A stretch of DNA of 64,000 bases from NCBI RefSeq assembly GCF_013705725.1, contig NZ_CP055481.1, positions 4,154,001-4,218,000 of the forward strand, read 5' to 3'. The position numbers and the translations under genes are program-made. The notes under the pieces are model-generated. The model worked only from the letters and a program-made list of their open reading frames with translations, was not told the origin of the DNA and ran no database searches. Each line of letters opens with the position of its first letter. The first letter of the stretch is position 1. Positions 41,301 through 52,244 of this stretch are shown piece after piece. The DNA comes from Klebsiella sp. RHBSTW-00484 (GTDB lineage Bacteria; Pseudomonadota; Gammaproteobacteria; Enterobacterales; Enterobacteriaceae).

Positions 41301-42296
41301 TTACAGGAACATCAGGAAATAGAGCAAAAAGACGTTAACGGTAAGCAGCAGTACGCCAGTCGGTATCTGCGCCTTAATGACCGCATTTTTATCCGGCAGA
41401 TCCAGTAACGCTGCCGGAACGATATTAAAGTTGGCCGCCATTGGCGTCATCAGGGTGCCGCAATAGCCGGAGAACATACCAATCGCCGCCATCACCGCCG
41501 GGTTACCGCCATGCTGAAGCACCAGAATGGGAATGCCGACCCCCGCGGTAATAATGGGGAACGCGGCAAAGGCGTTACCCATGATCATCGTCAGCAGCGC
41601 CATGCCAATGGTATAGACGGCAACGGCGATAAACCGGCTGTCTACCGCCAGATAGTTCTGCGTCAGCCAGGAGATGCTATTGCCAACGCCCGCAGCGGTA
41701 AACAGCAGCCCGAGAACCGCGAGGATCTGCGGCAAAATAAACGCCCAGCCGACCGAATCCAGCAGACGACGCGCTTCCTGTAACGGCTGCGCCGCCGTTT
41801 CATGGGTCATTCGAATAGCCATCGCCAGACCGATCAACGTTCCGAGCGTCATTGAGAAGAGAGTAATCAGCGTAGAGTGGTTACCCGCGCCAAATACCAT
41901 CACTTGTAACGACGGCACATTGTTAAACAATAAGACGCCGACGACCGTCACCACTGGAATCGCCAGTGCCGGATAGAACAGTCGGTTACCGAGGCGGGTC
42001 GCGCTCTCAGTACGCTCTTCAGGCGAACGTTGATGATATTTTCCCAGCTTCACGCCGCCAAAACCGGCAATAAGCGCCAGCACCACCACCACGCCGCCAA
42101 CGGCAATATTAACGGTGCGTTTATCGCCGAACAGTTGGTATGTCCAGTCACCAAACAGGAATACAACACCGTACAGACCCCAGAACAAACCGGTAGTCAG
42201 ACGGCGCGGATTCGCTTTATCCCGCCATGACATCACCGCCACAATCAGCAGAATGACTCCCGCAAGCCAGTAGAGATAGTTTTGTTGGAAGTTCAT
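41301..42296 (-). CDS. DUF979 integral membrane protein, putative pyroglutamate permease component
   Basis: The protein has 331 residues with about nine or ten hydrophobic segments. A Gly-rich stretch ITAGVGIPILVLQHGGNPAVMAAIGMFSGYCGTLMTPMAANF near 250-290 resembles the core loops of ion-coupled permeases. No transport reaction is proven for the family to my knowledge. It overlaps the DUF969 gene by four bases and sits between 5-oxoprolinase genes and pyroglutamyl peptidase, so uptake of 5-oxoproline or pyroglutamyl peptides is the natural guess. Confidence 0.85.
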   Translation of the reverse strand: MNFQQNYLYWLAGVILLIVAVMSWRDKANPRRLTTGLFWGLYGVVFLFGDWTYQLFGDKRTVNIAVGGVVVVLALIAGFGGVKLGKYHQRSPEERTESATRLGNRLFYPALAIPVVTVVGVLLFNNVPSLQVMVFGAGNHSTLITLFSMTLGTLIGLAMAIRMTHETAAQPLQEARRLLDSVGWAFILPQILAVLGLLFTAAGVGNSISWLTQNYLAVDSRFIAVAVYTIGMALLTMIMGNAFAAFPIITAGVGIPILVLQHGGNPAVMAAIGMFSGYCGTLMTPMAANFNIVPAALLDLPDKNAVIKAQIPTGVLLLTVNVFLLYFLMFL

Positions 42297-43018
42297 GCTG
42301 CACCGCCTTCAGTCCGGCCAGCATTGATCTTCTTCAATTCACGCTGTAACTGATGATCCAGCCGCCACAGGCGTGCGGAGTGAATCAAGAAGGCGCAGAC
42401 CGCCGTTGGGATCCCCCACAGGGCGATATGCAGCGGTTCGGTCTGAATACCGCCCGACTCCAGCATGAAGTTATGCATAAAGATAATCGCACCGAAGGCG
42501 ACGAAGATATCCTCACCAAAAAACAACCCGACGTTATCCGTCGCGGCCGACATGGCGCGTAAACGATAGCGAATTGCGCCGGGCAGCGGCCCGTGGACTT
42601 TCTCCGCAGCCCCCTCCGCCATCGGCGCCAGCAGCGGGCGCACCATTTGGGGATGACCACCCAGGCTGGTCAACCCGAGCGCGGCGGTCACTTCACGGAT
42701 AAACAAGTAGACGATCAGCAGACGACCAGACGTAGCGCTTTGGATCTTCGCGATCCACGCCTGCGCACGTTCTTTCAGGCCGTGCCGCTCCAACAGGCCA
42801 ATAACCGCCAGCGGCAACAGCAGGATAAGCGGTAGGTTGCGGGTATTAAGGAACCCTTCACCCAGCTTTTCAAAAATGGTGGCAACCGGCATATGGGCCG
42901 CCAGGCCAGTGACTATGCCGGAGACAATCACCACCAGCACCGGGTTAAAACGCAAAACGAATCCGACCACGATCGCAGCAATACCGATCAACGGCCAGAG
43001 GGATACTGACTCTCCCAT
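42293..43018 (-). CDS. DUF969 integral membrane protein, partner of DUF979
   Basis: The protein has 241 residues with about six hydrophobic segments, including IGIAAIVVGFVLRFNPVLVV near the start and LPLILLLPLAVIGLLERHGL near 58, plus a TSLGGHPQMVRPLLAPMAEG loop. It resembles one half of a two-part secondary transporter, with DUF979 as the other half; the pair overlaps (ATGA) and always seems to travel together. It follows pxpA after 59 bases. Function is inferred from context only. Confidence 0.84.
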   Translation of the reverse strand: MGESVSLWPLIGIAAIVVGFVLRFNPVLVVIVSGIVTGLAAHMPVATIFEKLGEGFLNTRNLPLILLLPLAVIGLLERHGLKERAQAWIAKIQSATSGRLLIVYLFIREVTAALGLTSLGGHPQMVRPLLAPMAEGAAEKVHGPLPGAIRYRLRAMSAATDNVGLFFGEDIFVAFGAIIFMHNFMLESGGIQTEPLHIALWGIPTAVCAFLIHSARLWRLDHQLQRELKKINAGRTEGGAA

Positions 43019-43077
43019 AGAAACATCCTGTATGTTGTGAATTGTTGTTTGTTGTTAACTAACTGATAATATTGTTT

Positions 43078-43824
43078 TTATTCTTCTATTTCAGCGCTGA
43101 CCTGTATATTGCGCCCGGCAAACGCCGCACGCAAGCGGCGCGCAAAAACTAATGCATGTTCCCCGTCGCCATGTAAACAGACGGTTTCTGCCATCACATG
43201 CGCCCATTCTCCGGTGACGCTGCGCACCCGATTGTGTTGCACCATTTCCAGGGTCTGCGCCAGCGCTTGCTCTTCGCTATCGATAAGCGCCCCCGGCTGC
43301 GTGCGCGGTACCAGGTTGCCATCAGCCTGATAGCCGCGATCGGCAAAAACTTCCTGCCGCGTGGTCAGGCGATAGTGCTGCCCGGCGCGGATCAGTTCAC
43401 TGCCCGCCAGCCCCACCAGCACCAGCGCCGAATCGAGATCGCGGACCGCTCTGGCGATAGCGTCCGCCAGCTGCGGGTCTTTTGCCGCCTGGTTGTAGAG
43501 CATTCCGTGAGGTTTGACGTGCTGGAGCGTGCCGCCTTCCGCGCGAACCATCGCCGCCAGCGCACCAACCTGATACAGCGTCTGCGCATAAACCGTCTCC
43601 GGCGGCAACTGCATGGCCGTGCGACCAAAATTCTCCCGGTCTGGAAAGCTGGGATGCGCGCCCACGGCAACGCCGTACTTTAGCGCTTCACGGACGCACT
43701 GATGCATCATCACCGCATCCCCTGCGTGGAAGCCGCAGGCGATATTGGCGGACGAGACCAGTTGTAATAACGCGCTGTCGTTACCACAGCCTTCGCCGAG
43801 GTCGGCATTCAAATCAATTTTCAT
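43078..43824 (-). CDS. pxpA: 5-oxoprolinase subunit A (LamB/YcsF family)
   Basis: The protein has 248 residues (244 in E. coli YbgL). It begins [16 protein letters not shown], the family signature, with [13 protein letters not shown] near 28 and [14 protein letters not shown] near 103. With PxpB and PxpC it hydrolyses 5-oxoproline to glutamate with ATP. Its start overlaps the pxpC end by 11 bases. Confidence 0.96.
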   Translation of the reverse strand: MKIDLNADLGEGCGNDSALLQLVSSANIACGFHAGDAVMMHQCVREALKYGVAVGAHPSFPDRENFGRTAMQLPPETVYAQTLYQVGALAAMVRAEGGTLQHVKPHGMLYNQAAKDPQLADAIARAVRDLDSALVLVGLAGSELIRAGQHYRLTTRQEVFADRGYQADGNLVPRTQPGALIDSEEQALAQTLEMVQHNRVRSVTGEWAHVMAETVCLHGDGEHALVFARRLRAAFAGRNIQVSAEIEE

Positions 43825-44746
43825 CGTTCAGTCTCCACGCCAGTTGCTCCAGATAACGCTGCTGATCGGCGCGGGCTTTCAGCGCCTCTTCCAGCGTACA
43901 GGGGACAAAGTGAATCGGTTGGCCGAGCGGTATTTGCGCCAGCTGATACATATCGGCTTCGATAATGCTGGCAATGCGCGGATAGCCGCCGGTAGTCTGC
44001 GCATCGTTCATCAGCACGATAGGCTGGCCGTTATGCGGAACCTGCACCACGCCGGGCAGCAGGCCGTGGGAAAACATCTCCCGGTTGGTGGTACGCACCA
44101 AAGGCTGCCCTTGCAGGCGATAGCCCATGCGGTTGCTCTGCGGGCTAAGCTGCCACGGCGAGCGCCAGAAAGCTTGCTGAGACGCACTATCAAACTCATG
44201 GTACTCCGGGCCCGGCAAGGCACGGATCCAGTTACCCACAGGCAACTGTTTTACGCCACGCGCAGCGCTAAACTGTTTTGACGATTTCCCCAGTTTTAGC
44301 TGGTCACCGTCCTGCAATCGTCGCCCCTCAAGGCCGCCAATTCCCACTTTCAGATCGGTACTGCGCGAGCCGAGGACTTTCGGTACCGCAATCCCTCCCG
44401 CCACCGCCAGATAGCTACGAATGCCGATCCGCGGCGTTTTGAGCACCAATCGTTGACCCGCTTTTGCTGCCACGCGCCAGCCCAGCCAGACCGGTTGACC
44501 ATCCAGCGTCGCTTCGCAGGCGGCACCTGTCAATGCAAACCAGGCATCGCGGGCAAACTGAATATCCACCTGACCCAGGGTGATTTCCAGCGCTGCGGCG
44601 TTGGCCCCATTACCGACCAGCAGATTGGCGATAACCAGCGCCGGTTTATCCATCGCGCCGCAGCGGCTGATGCCCAGCTGGCGTAACCCTTCACGCCCGC
44701 CGTCCTGTACCGAGGTATACATCCCGGCACGGATAATCTTCAACAT
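43814..44746 (-). CDS. pxpC: 5-oxoprolinase subunit C (KipA/AHS2 family)
   Basis: The protein has 310 residues, the E. coli YbgK length. Landmarks are the N-terminal [20 protein letters not shown] and [13 protein letters not shown] near 200, with the [14 protein letters not shown] motif near 245. It is a biotin-independent carboxylase-like fold acting with PxpB on 5-oxoproline. It overlaps pxpB by seven bases and pxpA by 11. Confidence 0.96.
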   Translation of the reverse strand: MLKIIRAGMYTSVQDGGREGLRQLGISRCGAMDKPALVIANLLVGNGANAAALEITLGQVDIQFARDAWFALTGAACEATLDGQPVWLGWRVAAKAGQRLVLKTPRIGIRSYLAVAGGIAVPKVLGSRSTDLKVGIGGLEGRRLQDGDQLKLGKSSKQFSAARGVKQLPVGNWIRALPGPEYHEFDSASQQAFWRSPWQLSPQSNRMGYRLQGQPLVRTTNREMFSHGLLPGVVQVPHNGQPIVLMNDAQTTGGYPRIASIIEADMYQLAQIPLGQPIHFVPCTLEEALKARADQQRYLEQLAWRLNDEN

Positions 44747-45396
44747 ACGCCCTCCTTTTGCGGCACGAAACGCACCCTGTCACCGGAACGCAGCAGCACC
44801 GGTTCTTTGCGCTTCGGATCAAACAGCGCCAGCGGCGTATGGCCCAGAAGCTGCCAGCCGCCCGGCGTGGCCAGCGGATAGATCCCGGTTTGCGCCCCGC
44901 CGATACCGACAGAACCGGCGGGCACCAGCAGACGCGGCTCCGCCCGGCGCGGCATCGCCAGCTGCTCCGGCAAGCCGCCAAAGTACGGGAAGCCCGGCTG
45001 GAAGCCGAGGAACCACACCACGTACTCCACCGACGAGTGCAGTTCAACTACCTGCTTTTCGCTCAGGCCGCTGTGGCGAGCCACCTCTCCCAGATCCGGC
45101 CCCCCTTCGCCGCCGTAAACCACCGGAACCGAAATCTCCCGCGATTCTGGCTCAAGCGTGTCGCACTCCTCCCACCAGAGCTGTAAACGCTCAATCGCAT
45201 CCCACGCCGTTCGCTGGGGGTTACGCAATATCACGGTAATGTTGTTCATGCCCGGAACGGCTTCCACCACCTCGGTATGACCAATCAGCCGCTGGGCTAA
45301 ACGCCAGATCCGTTTCTGACTCTCCAGCGTCACCGGAGGTTCAAGCTCCAGTACGACTGCCGTTTCACCTAACAAATAACAACGCGCTCGCTGCAC
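44740..45396 (-). CDS. pxpB: 5-oxoprolinase subunit B (KipI/AHS1 family)
   Basis: The protein has 218 residues, the E. coli YbgJ length. The AHS1 landmarks are [14 protein letters not shown] near 44, [20 protein letters not shown] near 127 and [25 protein letters not shown] near 157. It is the cyclophilin-like partner of PxpC. It follows ybgI by 15 bases. Confidence 0.96.
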   Translation of the reverse strand: MQRARCYLLGETAVVLELEPPVTLESQKRIWRLAQRLIGHTEVVEAVPGMNNITVILRNPQRTAWDAIERLQLWWEECDTLEPESREISVPVVYGGEGGPDLGEVARHSGLSEKQVVELHSSVEYVVWFLGFQPGFPYFGGLPEQLAMPRRAEPRLLVPAGSVGIGGAQTGIYPLATPGGWQLLGHTPLALFDPKRKEPVLLRSGDRVRFVPQKEGVC

Positions 45397-45411
45397 TTTT
45401 GCCTCCGTTCA

Positions 45412-46155
45412 TCAAGCCGGGTTCGGAATATCAATAAACGTGACATCCAGTTCGGTGTTTTCCGTCAACCATTCGCTTAACGCGCGAATACCGCCGCGCT
45501 CGGTGGCATGATGGCCGGCGGCATAGAAATGCAGCCCCTGTTCGCGCGCCGAGTGGATGGTTTGCTCCGAAACTTCACCGGTAATAAACGCATCAACGCC
45601 AAAACGGGCCGCGCTATCGATAAAGCTCTGGCCGCCGCCGGTGCACCACGCCACGCGGGTCACTTTGTCCGGCCCGGTATCACCGCTCCACAGCGGTTTA
45701 CGCCCCAGCCGTGCTTCAATCCACGAGGCCAGCTCCAGCCCGGATACCGCCATCGACAGTTCGCCCCACGGCACCAGCGGCTCGATTTCGCCCATCACAT
45801 TAATGCCAAGTAATGAAGCCAACTGAGCGTTATTACCCAGCTCCGGGTGAGCGTCGAGCGGAAGGTGCCAGCCATAGAGGTTGATATCGTTGGCCAGAAG
45901 CGTTTTGAGACGGTTGCGCTTCATGCCGCGAATAATGGGCGATTCGCCTTTCCAGAAATAACCATGATGAACAATCACCGCATCGGCCTCCAGGCGCACG
46001 GCTTCATCAAGCAGCGCCTGGCTGGCGGTCACGCCGGTCACGATTTTTTGCACCGTCTCACGCCCTTCCACCTGTAACCCATTGGGTGCGTAATCGCTGA
46101 TGGCCGCGCTATTCAATTTTTCATTAATCAGTTGTTCCAGTTCGCTATTTTTCAT
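45412..46155 (-). CDS. ybgI: YbgI, Nif3-like dinuclear metal-centre protein
   Basis: The protein has 247 residues from MKNSELEQLINEKLNSA, matching E. coli YbgI in length and sequence layout. Metal-binding motifs are VIVHHGYFWKG near 62, the GWHLPLDAHPELGN segment near 94 and YAAGHHATERGGI near 212. It forms a toroidal hexamer with two metals per subunit. A hydrolase or GTP cyclohydrolase-like role has been proposed for the family without settling. It heads the oxoproline operon. Confidence 0.95.
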   Translation of the reverse strand: MKNSELEQLINEKLNSAAISDYAPNGLQVEGRETVQKIVTGVTASQALLDEAVRLEADAVIVHHGYFWKGESPIIRGMKRNRLKTLLANDINLYGWHLPLDAHPELGNNAQLASLLGINVMGEIEPLVPWGELSMAVSGLELASWIEARLGRKPLWSGDTGPDKVTRVAWCTGGGQSFIDSAARFGVDAFITGEVSEQTIHSAREQGLHFYAAGHHATERGGIRALSEWLTENTELDVTFIDIPNPA

Positions 46156-46425
46156 TATCGCTCCATCAGGTCTTCGTGTAATGCAAAGGAATAACATAGC
46201 GTTATCCGCCCGCTCCGTCGATAGTTCTGCCGCTTCGGCGTCTGTTTTGACTTTTAGCAAAATCCCGCGATTTGTCTACTCCTCCCTTCGCGCATTCGTG
46301 TATATTTATGCATTATTACAGCATATTAAATAACCAGAAAGCCTATAAGGCCATGAATATCACTAGTTAATGGCTATTCATGCAGAAAGATCGACTTTCC
46401 TTTTTATGGCAGGACAGAACGTTAA
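46156..46425. promoter_or_regulatory. Divergent ybgI-dtpD promoter region
   Basis: About 270 bases separate two divergent starts and must hold both promoters. I could not assign boxes with confidence and saw no repeat or RNA structure. Confidence 0.4.
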
Positions 46426-47907
46426 ATGAACACATCATCTTCACAGCCGCGGGCGATTTATTACGTCGTCGCGCTGCAAATCTGGGAATATTTCAGTTTT
46501 TACGGTATGCGCGCACTGCTGATTTTGTATCTCACCAATCAGCTTAAGTATGACGATAACCATGCGTACGAACTGTTCAGCGCCTACTGCTCTCTGGTTT
46601 ACGTTACCCCTATTCTCGGCGGCTTTCTGGCCGATAAGCTGCTCGGCAACCGCATGGCGGTGATGATTGGCGCCCTGTTGATGGCTGTCGGTCATCTGGT
46701 GCTCGGGGCCAGCGAAGTCGCTCCCACCTTCCTTTATCTGTCGCTGGCGATTATCGTCTGCGGCTACGGGCTGTTTAAATCCAACGTCAGCTGTCTGCTC
46801 GGCGAACTGTACGAACCCACCGATCCGCGTCGCGATGGCGGCTTCTCGCTGATGTATGCCGCGGGTAACGTGGGGTCGATCATTGCGCCAATCGCCTGTG
46901 GCTACGTGCAGGAAGAGTACAGTTGGGCAATGGGCTTCGCCCTGGCGGCGGTCGGGATGATCGCCGGGCTGGTGATTTTCCTTTGCGGCAATCAACACTT
47001 CCGCCACACCCGGGGCGTGAATCGCGAAGCGCTGCGGGCGCGGAATTTCGTGTTGCCAAACTGGGCCTGGCTGCTGGTACTGCTGGTCACGGCGCCGTTG
47101 TTGATTACCGTGCTGTTCTGGCAGGAGTGGTCGGTGTATGCGCTAATTGTGGCGACGATTATTGGCCTGACGGTTCTGGCGCGTATCTACCTGCGCGCAG
47201 AGACTGCCAAACAGCGTAAAGAGCTGCGCCTGATTATGGTGCTGACCTGCTTCAGCCTGCTGTTTTGGGCATTTGCGCAGCAGGGCGGCAGTTCAATCAG
47301 CCTGTATATCGACCGCTTTGTGAACCGCCATTTTATGAGCTACGAGATACCGACGGCGATGTTCCAGTCGGTCAACGCCTTTGCGGTCATGCTCTGCGGG
47401 GTCGTGCTGGCGTGGTTGGTGAAAGAGAATATCAACGGCAACCGTACCGTGCGTATCTGGGGCAAGTTCGCGCTGGGCCTCGGCCTGATGAGCGCCGGTT
47501 TTTGTATCCTGACGCTGAGCGCGCGCTGGTCGGCGGCTTACGGGCAATCCTCAATGCCGCTGATGGTGCTGGGGCTGGCGGTGATGGGCTTCGCCGAGCT
47601 GTTTATCGACCCGGTGGCGATGTCGCAAATTACCCGTATTGAGATCCCCGGCGTGACCGGCGTACTGACCGGCATCTATATGCTGCTCTCCGGGGCTATC
47701 GCCAACTATCTGGCGGGGGTGATTGCCGACCAAACCTCACAAAGTTCGTTCGACGCCGCCGGGGCCGTCAACTACTCCATTAACGCCTACATCGAGGTGT
47801 TCAGCCAGATCACCTGGGGCTCGCTGGCCTGCGTCGGCCTGGTACTGGTTATCTGGCTGTACCACTCCGTGAAGGTCAGAGCTCGTCGTCTGGCGCTGGA
47901 GTCTTAA
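46426..47907 (+). CDS. dtpD: DtpD, proton-coupled peptide transporter (POT/PTR2 family)
   Basis: The protein has 493 residues, the E. coli length, with 14 membrane segments expected. POT landmarks are [21 protein letters not shown] near 17 (the ExxER-like motif is degenerate) and [12 protein letters not shown] near 65. It imports di- and tripeptides with protons. Its last 32 bases overlap the end of convergent phrB. Confidence 0.96.
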   Translation: MNTSSSQPRAIYYVVALQIWEYFSFYGMRALLILYLTNQLKYDDNHAYELFSAYCSLVYVTPILGGFLADKLLGNRMAVMIGALLMAVGHLVLGASEVAPTFLYLSLAIIVCGYGLFKSNVSCLLGELYEPTDPRRDGGFSLMYAAGNVGSIIAPIACGYVQEEYSWAMGFALAAVGMIAGLVIFLCGNQHFRHTRGVNREALRARNFVLPNWAWLLVLLVTAPLLITVLFWQEWSVYALIVATIIGLTVLARIYLRAETAKQRKELRLIMVLTCFSLLFWAFAQQGGSSISLYIDRFVNRHFMSYEIPTAMFQSVNAFAVMLCGVVLAWLVKENINGNRTVRIWGKFALGLGLMSAGFCILTLSARWSAAYGQSSMPLMVLGLAVMGFAELFIDPVAMSQITRIEIPGVTGVLTGIYMLLSGAIANYLAGVIADQTSQSSFDAAGAVNYSINAYIEVFSQITWGSLACVGLVLVIWLYHSVKVRARRLALES

Positions 47908-49318
47908 GTTCTCTGGCGGCTTCCCAGGCCGCCAGCGTCTCCAGCCGCGCCTGTTTGTGATCGACAATCGGGCGCGGGTAATCCAGCGTCACGCCATTTT
48001 TCTCCGCCCACAGCCACGGTTGATGCACCGCTTTCTCCGGTACATTGGCCAGCTCCGGCAACCAGTGACGAATAAACTGCCCGGATTTATCAAACCGCTC
48101 TCCCTGGGTCGTCGGGTTAAAAATGCGGAAATAAGGTGCAGCATCGGTGCCAGTTGACGCCGCCCACTGCCAGCCGCCATTGTTCGCCGCCAGGTCGCCA
48201 TCAATCAGCTGTTCGATAAAGTAGCGCTCCCCCAATCGCCAGTCGATTCGCAGGTCTTTCACCAGGAAGCTGGCGACAATCATCCGCAAGCGGTTATGCA
48301 TCCACCCTGTAGTATTAAGCTGACGCATGGCGGCATCGACAATCGGGAAACCGGTTTGCCCGCGCTGCCAGGCCTGCAGCGCGGATTTATCATCCAACCA
48401 CGCCACGTTATCGGTCCAGGCAATAAAAGGTCGCCCTTTACACAGGTTCGGGTAGTAAACCATCAGGTGGCGATAAAACTCGCGCCAGATAAGTTCGTTG
48501 AGCCAAACCGCCCCCGCTTCACCCTCCAGCGCTCGCGGCTGCTCCACCAGCAGGCGATGCAGGCACTGACGCGGTGAAAGCACGCCAACTGCCAGGCACG
48601 GCGACAGTCGGCTGGTCCCCTCGATGGCCGGAAGGTCGCGCTGCTCATCATAATCGGCGGCCTTCTGCTGGCAAAAACGGCGTAGCTGATTGATAGCGGC
48701 TTTTTCATCCGCAGCAAACAGGTCGCTATCAAACGGCGTCTGCGAATAGTCTATTTTCACTTCAGTCGTTGCATCTATTGCCCCACCGACGCGGGCTTTC
48801 GGCGCAGCAACGCACTCCGGCAGCGCCTCCTTTAAGCGGCGAATAAAGGCATTTTTAAACGGTGTAAACACCTTATACATTTCGCGATTGCCGGTCAGCA
48901 CGCTGCCGGGTGGTAACAGCACACTGTCATCAAAGCCCTGACATATCACGCCTTGTAAGTTTTTCTCGACTAACGCATCGCGCTGGCGTTCATTAATTTC
49001 ATACTGGTAATTGTAGAAAAGATGGCTGACCTGCTGCTGCTTACAGACTTCAGATAGCAGCGTCACGCTGGCGGCGAAGTCCTCCGCATGTTCAATGAGC
49101 AGCGGGATCCCCCGCTCGGCCAGCGCCATTTGTAAGCTATCAAGATGGCTGACAATAAATGCCGCCTGACGCGGTGCCATGCCGTGCTGACGCCATTGTC
49201 CCGGCGTGGCGATAAACAACGCCACCACGCGAGCATGAGGATCGCGACAGGCAGCAGCAAGCGCCAGGTTATCGTGAACGCGCAAGTCCGCGCGAAACCA
49301 GACCAGATGGGTGGTCAT
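47876..49318 (-). CDS. phrB: Deoxyribodipyrimidine photolyase (CPD photolyase)
   Basis: The protein has 480 residues (472 in E. coli). The N-terminal antenna domain starts [18 protein letters not shown]; the FAD-binding part holds [37 protein letters not shown] and [20 protein letters not shown]. It repairs UV cyclobutane dimers using blue light. The C-terminus is extended and its coding end overlaps dtpD by 32 bases on the other strand. Confidence 0.97.
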   Translation of the reverse strand: MTTHLVWFRADLRVHDNLALAAACRDPHARVVALFIATPGQWRQHGMAPRQAAFIVSHLDSLQMALAERGIPLLIEHAEDFAASVTLLSEVCKQQQVSHLFYNYQYEINERQRDALVEKNLQGVICQGFDDSVLLPPGSVLTGNREMYKVFTPFKNAFIRRLKEALPECVAAPKARVGGAIDATTEVKIDYSQTPFDSDLFAADEKAAINQLRRFCQQKAADYDEQRDLPAIEGTSRLSPCLAVGVLSPRQCLHRLLVEQPRALEGEAGAVWLNELIWREFYRHLMVYYPNLCKGRPFIAWTDNVAWLDDKSALQAWQRGQTGFPIVDAAMRQLNTTGWMHNRLRMIVASFLVKDLRIDWRLGERYFIEQLIDGDLAANNGGWQWAASTGTDAAPYFRIFNPTTQGERFDKSGQFIRHWLPELANVPEKAVHQPWLWAEKNGVTLDYPRPIVDHKQARLETLAAWEAARELKTPAPDDEL

Positions 49319-49342
49319 AAAACTCCTGCAATCAGTTATTTT

Positions 49343-49834
49343 TTATTCGTCCAGCGCTTGCGGCCAGCCGGTGAAGTAGCGCTGACCGGAGAGATAAGCG
49401 TCCGGAAATTCGGCCATATAGTGTTTGAGCTGATTCACCGCCGCAAGCAGCGGCTCTTTTCCCAAACGATAGTCGTCGATAAGTGCAGTCAACGCCTGCT
49501 TCTGTTGGGCAGTGAGATGTTCGCGGAAATAACCCTGAACGTGCATGAGCACATTAGTATGGTTTTGCCGGGTGGAGGGATGAGCCAGCAGCGTCACCAG
49601 ACGCTCACGATAGGCGTCAAAGAAAGCGTCCAGCGAAGGCCAGTCGGCGATGGCTGCCACAAAAGGCCCAATCTGGCGGTATTCAGGTTGTGAATGCGCC
49701 AGCAGTATCAGCTTGTAGCGGCTATGAAAATCCACCAGTTTGCCCCGGGTCAGCCCATCGCGGCGCAGATTATCCAGTTCACGTAAGGTGTAAATGCGGG
49801 TTTTGTTATCGTCTTCCAGCCAGTCGTCGCTCAT
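49343..49834 (-). CDS. ybgA: YbgA, DUF1722 family protein
   Basis: The protein has 163 residues starting at MSDDWLEDDNKTRIYTL, preceded by AAGGAG; the in-frame sequence upstream would add an unrelated hydrophobic part and is excluded. DUF1722 landmarks are LVDFHSRYKLILLAHSQPEYR near 36 and NHTNVLMHVQGYF near 88. It neighbours phrB as in E. coli. DUF1722 proteins have been linked to DNA repair or thiouracil desulfuration; no firm reaction can be stated. Confidence 0.94.
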   Translation of the reverse strand: MSDDWLEDDNKTRIYTLRELDNLRRDGLTRGKLVDFHSRYKLILLAHSQPEYRQIGPFVAAIADWPSLDAFFDAYRERLVTLLAHPSTRQNHTNVLMHVQGYFREHLTAQQKQALTALIDDYRLGKEPLLAAVNQLKHYMAEFPDAYLSGQRYFTGWPQALDE

Positions 49835-49882
49835 TATGGCTCCTTGTATCATCAGGAGTAATAAGTGTAAGCCACAACAGGC

Positions 49883-49912
49883 AAAAAAAAACCGCCGGAC
49901 GAACCAGCGGTT
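49883..49912 (-). terminator. Intrinsic terminator after ybfA
   Basis: On the minus strand AACCGCTGG-TTC-GT-CCGGCGGTT (one mismatch in the stem) is followed by eight T. It lies 27 bases beyond the ybfA stop and separates ybfA from ybgA. Confidence 0.85.
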
Positions 49913-49938
49913 TACAACGTTCAGACGATATGTGGATA

Positions 49939-50145
49939 TCAGTAAAAATCTGCGGAGACCTTTTCCGCCTCCGCCATCCATACCGGCTGGTCGCTGGTTT
50001 TTGACCACACACGGTGCAGCCAGCTGTAAAAACGTGCGCGATCTTTCCAGAACAACATCACCGGAAGCGCCGCCACGCCAGCCACAACGGCGAAAGTGCG
50101 ACGCGCGAAGATTACGTGAGCAGGATAAGTTTTGTACAACGCCAT
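49939..50145 (-). CDS. ybfA: YbfA, DUF2517 small protein
   Basis: The protein has 68 residues, the E. coli length, beginning [16 protein letters not shown], with one hydrophobic segment and the conserved [21 protein letters not shown]. It probably sits in the inner membrane. Function is unknown. It is next to the kdp promoter in divergent orientation, as in E. coli. An in-frame upstream ATG at 50178 is excluded because the GGGGAGA ribosome site precedes 50145. Confidence 0.93.
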   Translation of the reverse strand: MALYKTYPAHVIFARRTFAVVAGVAALPVMLFWKDRARFYSWLHRVWSKTSDQPVWMAEAEKVSADFY

Positions 50146-50353
50146 AATTTCTCTCCCCTTTGTCAGGCCGGCAATCAACGCCGGTAAAGTATCAATGTGT
50201 CTCTGGTTAAAATAGTACCGCTTTGGCTGTAATTTTACTACTCATCCGACCACTAAAAAGCACTTATTTAGCCTTTATTTACATTCACCCGGTAACTTAG
50301 TTACATAGAAGTTAAATTAATACTAACCATTAGTTAAATTAAGGGATTGGTGA

Positions 50354-50375
50354 TTTTTATATTTTTTTTACACCC
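50354..50375 (+). promoter_or_regulatory. KdpE-binding T-rich tract upstream of kdpFABC
   Basis: TTTTTATA, eight T and then ACACCC match the E. coli KdpE site (TTTATA then T-run then TACACC). It ends 79 bases before the kdpF start. The 300-base ybfA-kdpF spacer shows no gene otherwise. Confidence 0.85.
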
Positions 50376-50454
50376 TTGCAGCTAATTTTTGCGAAATCTT
50401 TGCACCCGACTTTCTATCCTCCTCGTAAATCAAAAAGACACCCGGAGGTGGATT

Positions 50455-50544
50455 GTGACTGCAGGCGTAATCGCTGGCATAGCGCTGGTGTTCCTGTTGC
50501 TGGTTTATCTGGTTTATGCCCTGATACACGCGGAGGCATTCTGA
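50455..50544 (+). CDS. kdpF: KdpF, 29-residue subunit of the K+-transporting ATPase
   Basis: A GTG start preceded by GGAGG gives 29 residues, mostly one membrane helix ([17 protein letters not shown]), the same length as E. coli KdpF. It stabilises the KdpFABC complex. Its TGA overlaps the kdpA ATG by one base (TGATG). Confidence 0.95.
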   Translation: MTAGVIAGIALVFLLLVYLVYALIHAEAF

Positions 50545-52223
50545 TGGCAGCTCAAGGATTTTTACTCATCGCGAGCTTTATTCTGCTGCTGATGCTCCTG
50601 GCTCGTCCGCTGGGAACAGCGCTGGCGACCATGATCAACGATGTCCCGTTACCGGGACTTGCCGGTATCGAACGCAGATTATGGCGGGCTGTGGGCATTC
50701 GTTCGCAGGAGATGAACTGGTATCAATACTTACTCGCCATCCTGCTGTTTAACGCGCTGGGTCTGGTGACGCTGTTTGCGTTGCTTATGTTCCAGGGCTC
50801 CCTGCCGCTCAATCCGCAGCATCTGCCCGGCTTGTCCTGGGATCTGGCGCTGAATACGGCGGTGAGCTTTGTCAGCAACACCAACTGGCAGGCCTACGGC
50901 GGGGAAGCCACCATGAGCTACCTCAGCCAGATGGCGGGGCTGGCGGTGCAAAACTTCCTCTCCGCCGCCACCGGCATCGCGGTGGTCTTTGCCCTTACCC
51001 GCGCTTACGCCCGGCAGAAAGTCAGCACGCTTGGCAATGCCTGGGTCGATCTGACTCGCATCACCCTCTGGCTGCTGCTACCCATTTCGCTGCTGATTGC
51101 ACTGTTCTTTATTCAGCAGGGCGTGCCGCAGAGCTTCGCGCCGTACCAGGGTTTTACGTCGCTGGAAGGGGTACGCCAGATGCTGCCGATGGGGCCGGTC
51201 GCCTCGCAGGAAGCGATTAAAATGCTCGGTACCAACGGCGGCGGCTTCTTTAACGCCAACTCGGCGCACCCGTTTGAAAACCCGACCGCGCTGACCAACA
51301 TGGTGCAGATGCTGTCGATCTTTTTGATCCCGGCGGCGCTGTGTTTTGCCTTCGGTGAGGTAGTGGGCGACCGCCGTCAGGGACGGGCAATTCTGTGGGC
51401 AATGACGCTTATCTTTATCGTCTGCGTGGCGGTAGTCATGTGGGCCGAAACTCGCGGCAACCCGCACCTGTTAAGCCTTGGTGCCGACAGCAGTCTAAAT
51501 ATGGAAGGCAAAGAGAGCCGCTTCGGTATTCTCGCCAGTAGCCTGTTCGCCGTGGTCACTACCGCCGCCTCCTGCGGGGCGGTCAACGCCATGCATGACT
51601 CCTTTACCGCACTGGGCGGGATGGTGCCGATGTGGTTAATGCAGATTGGCGAAGTGGTGTTCGGCGGCGTTGGCTCAGGGCTATACGGCATGCTGCTGTT
51701 CGTGATGCTGGCGGTATTTATCGCCGGGCTGATGATTGGCCGCACACCGGAGTACCTCGGTAAGAAAATCGATGTCCGCGAAATGAAGATGATTGCGCTG
51801 GCCATTCTGGTTACGCCAACGCTGGTGCTGCTCGGCACGGCGCTGGCGATGATGACCGAGGCCGGGCGCGCGGGGATGTTTAACCCCGGTCCGCACGGCT
51901 TCAGCGAAGTGCTGTACGCCGTCACCTCAGCGGCGAATAACAACGGCAGCGCCTTCGGCGGCTTAAGCGCAGCAACGCCGTTCTGGAATCTGCTGCTGGC
52001 GTTCTGCATGTTGGTCGGTCGCTTCGCGGTCATTATTCCAGTGATGGCGATTGCCGGTTCGCTGGTGAACAAGAAAATTCAGCCCACCGGTACCGGTACG
52101 CTCGCCACGCATGACGTGCTGTTTATCGGCCTGCTGATCGGCACCGTACTGCTGGTTGGCGCGCTGACCTTTATTCCCGCGCTGGCACTCGGCCCGCTGG
52201 CGGAACACTTTTCCTTACTTTAA
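50544..52223 (+). CDS. kdpA: KdpA, potassium-binding channel-like subunit
   Basis: The protein has 559 residues from [12 protein letters not shown]; longer in-frame starts upstream run through kdpF and are rejected. Four selectivity-filter repeats are visible ([55 protein letters not shown]), as in the superfamily of K+ transporters. It binds and conducts K+ in the high-affinity uptake complex of the inner membrane. Confidence 0.98.
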   Translation: MAAQGFLLIASFILLLMLLARPLGTALATMINDVPLPGLAGIERRLWRAVGIRSQEMNWYQYLLAILLFNALGLVTLFALLMFQGSLPLNPQHLPGLSWDLALNTAVSFVSNTNWQAYGGEATMSYLSQMAGLAVQNFLSAATGIAVVFALTRAYARQKVSTLGNAWVDLTRITLWLLLPISLLIALFFIQQGVPQSFAPYQGFTSLEGVRQMLPMGPVASQEAIKMLGTNGGGFFNANSAHPFENPTALTNMVQMLSIFLIPAALCFAFGEVVGDRRQGRAILWAMTLIFIVCVAVVMWAETRGNPHLLSLGADSSLNMEGKESRFGILASSLFAVVTTAASCGAVNAMHDSFTALGGMVPMWLMQIGEVVFGGVGSGLYGMLLFVMLAVFIAGLMIGRTPEYLGKKIDVREMKMIALAILVTPTLVLLGTALAMMTEAGRAGMFNPGPHGFSEVLYAVTSAANNNGSAFGGLSAATPFWNLLLAFCMLVGRFAVIIPVMAIAGSLVNKKIQPTGTGTLATHDVLFIGLLIGTVLLVGALTFIPALALGPLAEHFSLL

Positions 52224-52244
52224 GCGATTGCGGAGCAACCTGTT

